The notes under the pieces are model-generated. The model saw only the letters and a program-made list of their open reading frames with translations. It was not told where the DNA came from and made no database searches. This document shows, piece after piece, positions 63,104 to 64,000 of a stretch of 64,000 bases of DNA. Position 1 is the first letter of the stretch; each line of letters opens with the position of its first letter. Origin of the DNA: Gyromitra esculenta (Eukaryota; Ascomycota; Pezizomycetes; Pezizales; Discinaceae); contig JBCAML010000007.1 in NCBI GenBank assembly GCA_038503075.1, positions 1,116,001-1,180,000 of the forward strand, in the 5' to 3' direction. The position numbers and the translations under genes are program-made.

Positions 63104-64000
63104 CTATGATCGAACCCGGACATTTTGGCCTCTTGATTTATAGTCGAAAGAATCGCTCCCCTCCTCCCCACCCACCTGAGCACGAGTGCTTGAAGAGTCC
63201 CTAGATACACCTCCCAATCCTCCCCTACTACTACCACGATTTTCCTGCCGGATATACGGTTTTGCTACTTGGGATGCGGAAGATAGAGCACGCCTTGGTG
63301 GAACGCTGCTTGGTGAGTAGTAATCCCAATCAACTGGGTCCCACGACCTCTTACCCGCCAGCGGCAATCCATGCCGATCATCCATCGATGCATCTGCATT
63401 TTCTTCTTCGCCTTCAAGCACTGGTTCATCGTCAACCCATCCAACAGTATAACCATCTTTATCCCCAAACATGAGCATTGGTTTCTTATCAACATCTTTT
63501 TCCGGGCTTCGGCTTCTTCTATCAACCCCAGACTGACCCCAAGGCTGTGGACTTGTAGATGCTGTGCTAGAAGTTGTAGTGGCGTTGCCTGTTGGTGGTG
63601 CGGTAAGAATCCATCTTGCCCATGTGCTCCCCGAAAGACGATCCATCGGGACAGTCACTGCCCTAGGTTGTCTCCATGTCGCACTCCAAAGATAAACCAC
63701 ACCCTGCGACTTTGGCAAAGGTTCCCCGCTATTGTTATCAGGAGCACACTGAATCATCAGAAGATCTGGTATAGTAGGATGCCAGCTAATAGACTTAATA
63801 GGGTTCAATTGGACCAAGACAGCATAAGGTCTAAGCAGTTTTAGGGACCAAATCCAAACAGTCGTTGGCATACTATCGTTCCGGGTTGCGATAAGATTTC
63901 CATCAGGGTTATTGAATGCAATTGTAGAAATCCCTATCCTGGGCTGGGTATCATTTGGGCTCGATGTAATCATTGGTAAGGTGGTAGGCTGTTGAACCTG
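63104..64000 (-). CDS. WRAP73/Wdr8-like WD-repeat protein, 3' part
   Basis: An open minus-strand frame runs from the window edge to the stop at 63104, giving about 298 C-terminal residues. The 5' part lies beyond 64000. The segment ISTIAFNNPDGNLIATRND, MPTTVWIWSLKLLRPYAVL, then LNPIKSISWHPTIPDLLMI matches the last WD repeats of WRAP73/WDR8. In vertebrates this is a centrosomal protein, and in fission yeast Wdr8 works with Msd1 and the kinesin-14 Pkl1 to anchor spindle microtubules at spindle pole bodies. A GDKDGYTVGWVDDEPVLEGE segment follows, then a disordered Ser/Arg/Gly-rich tail of about 100 residues. No intron is needed in the visible part. Role at the spindle pole body is inferred from the family. 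Confidence 0.85.
   Translation of the reverse strand, partial: QVQQPTTLPMITSSPNDTQPRIGISTIAFNNPDGNLIATRNDSMPTTVWIWSLKLLRPYAVLVQLNPIKSISWHPTIPDLLMIQCAPDNNSGEPLPKSQGVVYLWSATWRQPRAVTVPMDRLSGSTWARWILTAPPTGNATTTSSTASTSPQPWGQSGVDRRSRSPEKDVDKKPMLMFGDKDGYTVGWVDDEPVLEGEEENADASMDDRHGLPLAGKRSWDPVDWDYYSPSSVPPRRALSSASQVAKPYIRQENRGSSRGGLGGVSRDSSSTRAQVGGEEGSDSFDYKSRGQNVRVRS

Overview
The window is a piece of nuclear chromosome from a filamentous ascomycete (Pezizomycotina). Genes are split by many short GT-AG introns, mostly 50-120 nt, with fungal-type branch sites. Intergenic spacers are long. Products are typical of filamentous fungi: a GAF hybrid histidine kinase, a CMKB-type CaM kinase, DHA1 and MATE-like transporters, and a NACHT-ankyrin (STAND/NLR) relic with TTAGGG-type telomeric units in it. 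Long G/C and A/T homopolymers are frequent between genes. I cannot place the species. I saw no rRNA, convincing tRNA or CRISPR.

Layout, left to right. An OSGIN-like flavoprotein (42-1633, +), then a MITE (2347-2631) and a broken CorA-like transporter (2804-3813, -). An unknown 887-aa protein with a very acidic tail (4935-7747, +) faces a MATE-like membrane protein (8627-10658, -), with a small MITE between their 3' ends. Next come a DHA1 MFS transporter (11944-13926, -), a sorbose/xylulose-reductase-like SDR (16930-18106, -) and a 1462-aa hybrid histidine kinase (22189-26793, -). After a 4.8-kb spacer lies a FYVE protein (31555-32988, +), then 5 kb of simple sequence. A tiny Mdm35-like twin CX9C protein (38095-38504, +) and a divergent, probably mitochondrial valyl-tRNA synthetase (39831-43168, -) follow. 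The decayed NLR (44274-46477, +) is split by a 513-bp MITE. CMKB-type kinase (47246-48815, -) and a UBE2W-type E2 (50342-51039, +) are divergent. An LCAT-like alpha/beta hydrolase (53672-56154, +), a histidine acid phosphatase (57207-58934, +), a 171-bp hairpin MITE (59957-60127) and the 3' part of a WRAP73-like WD protein (63104-64000, -) end the window.

The genes do not form an obvious pathway or biosynthetic cluster. They look like a housekeeping neighbourhood interleaved with relics. Exon borders were joined by hand using splice sites, reading-frame phase and family similarity recalled from memory. The clearest structure not explained by genes is a set of non-autonomous elements flanked by TA, four of which have termini beginning CAG. 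This fits Tc1/mariner (pogo/Fot-like) MITEs. No transposase is present in the window.
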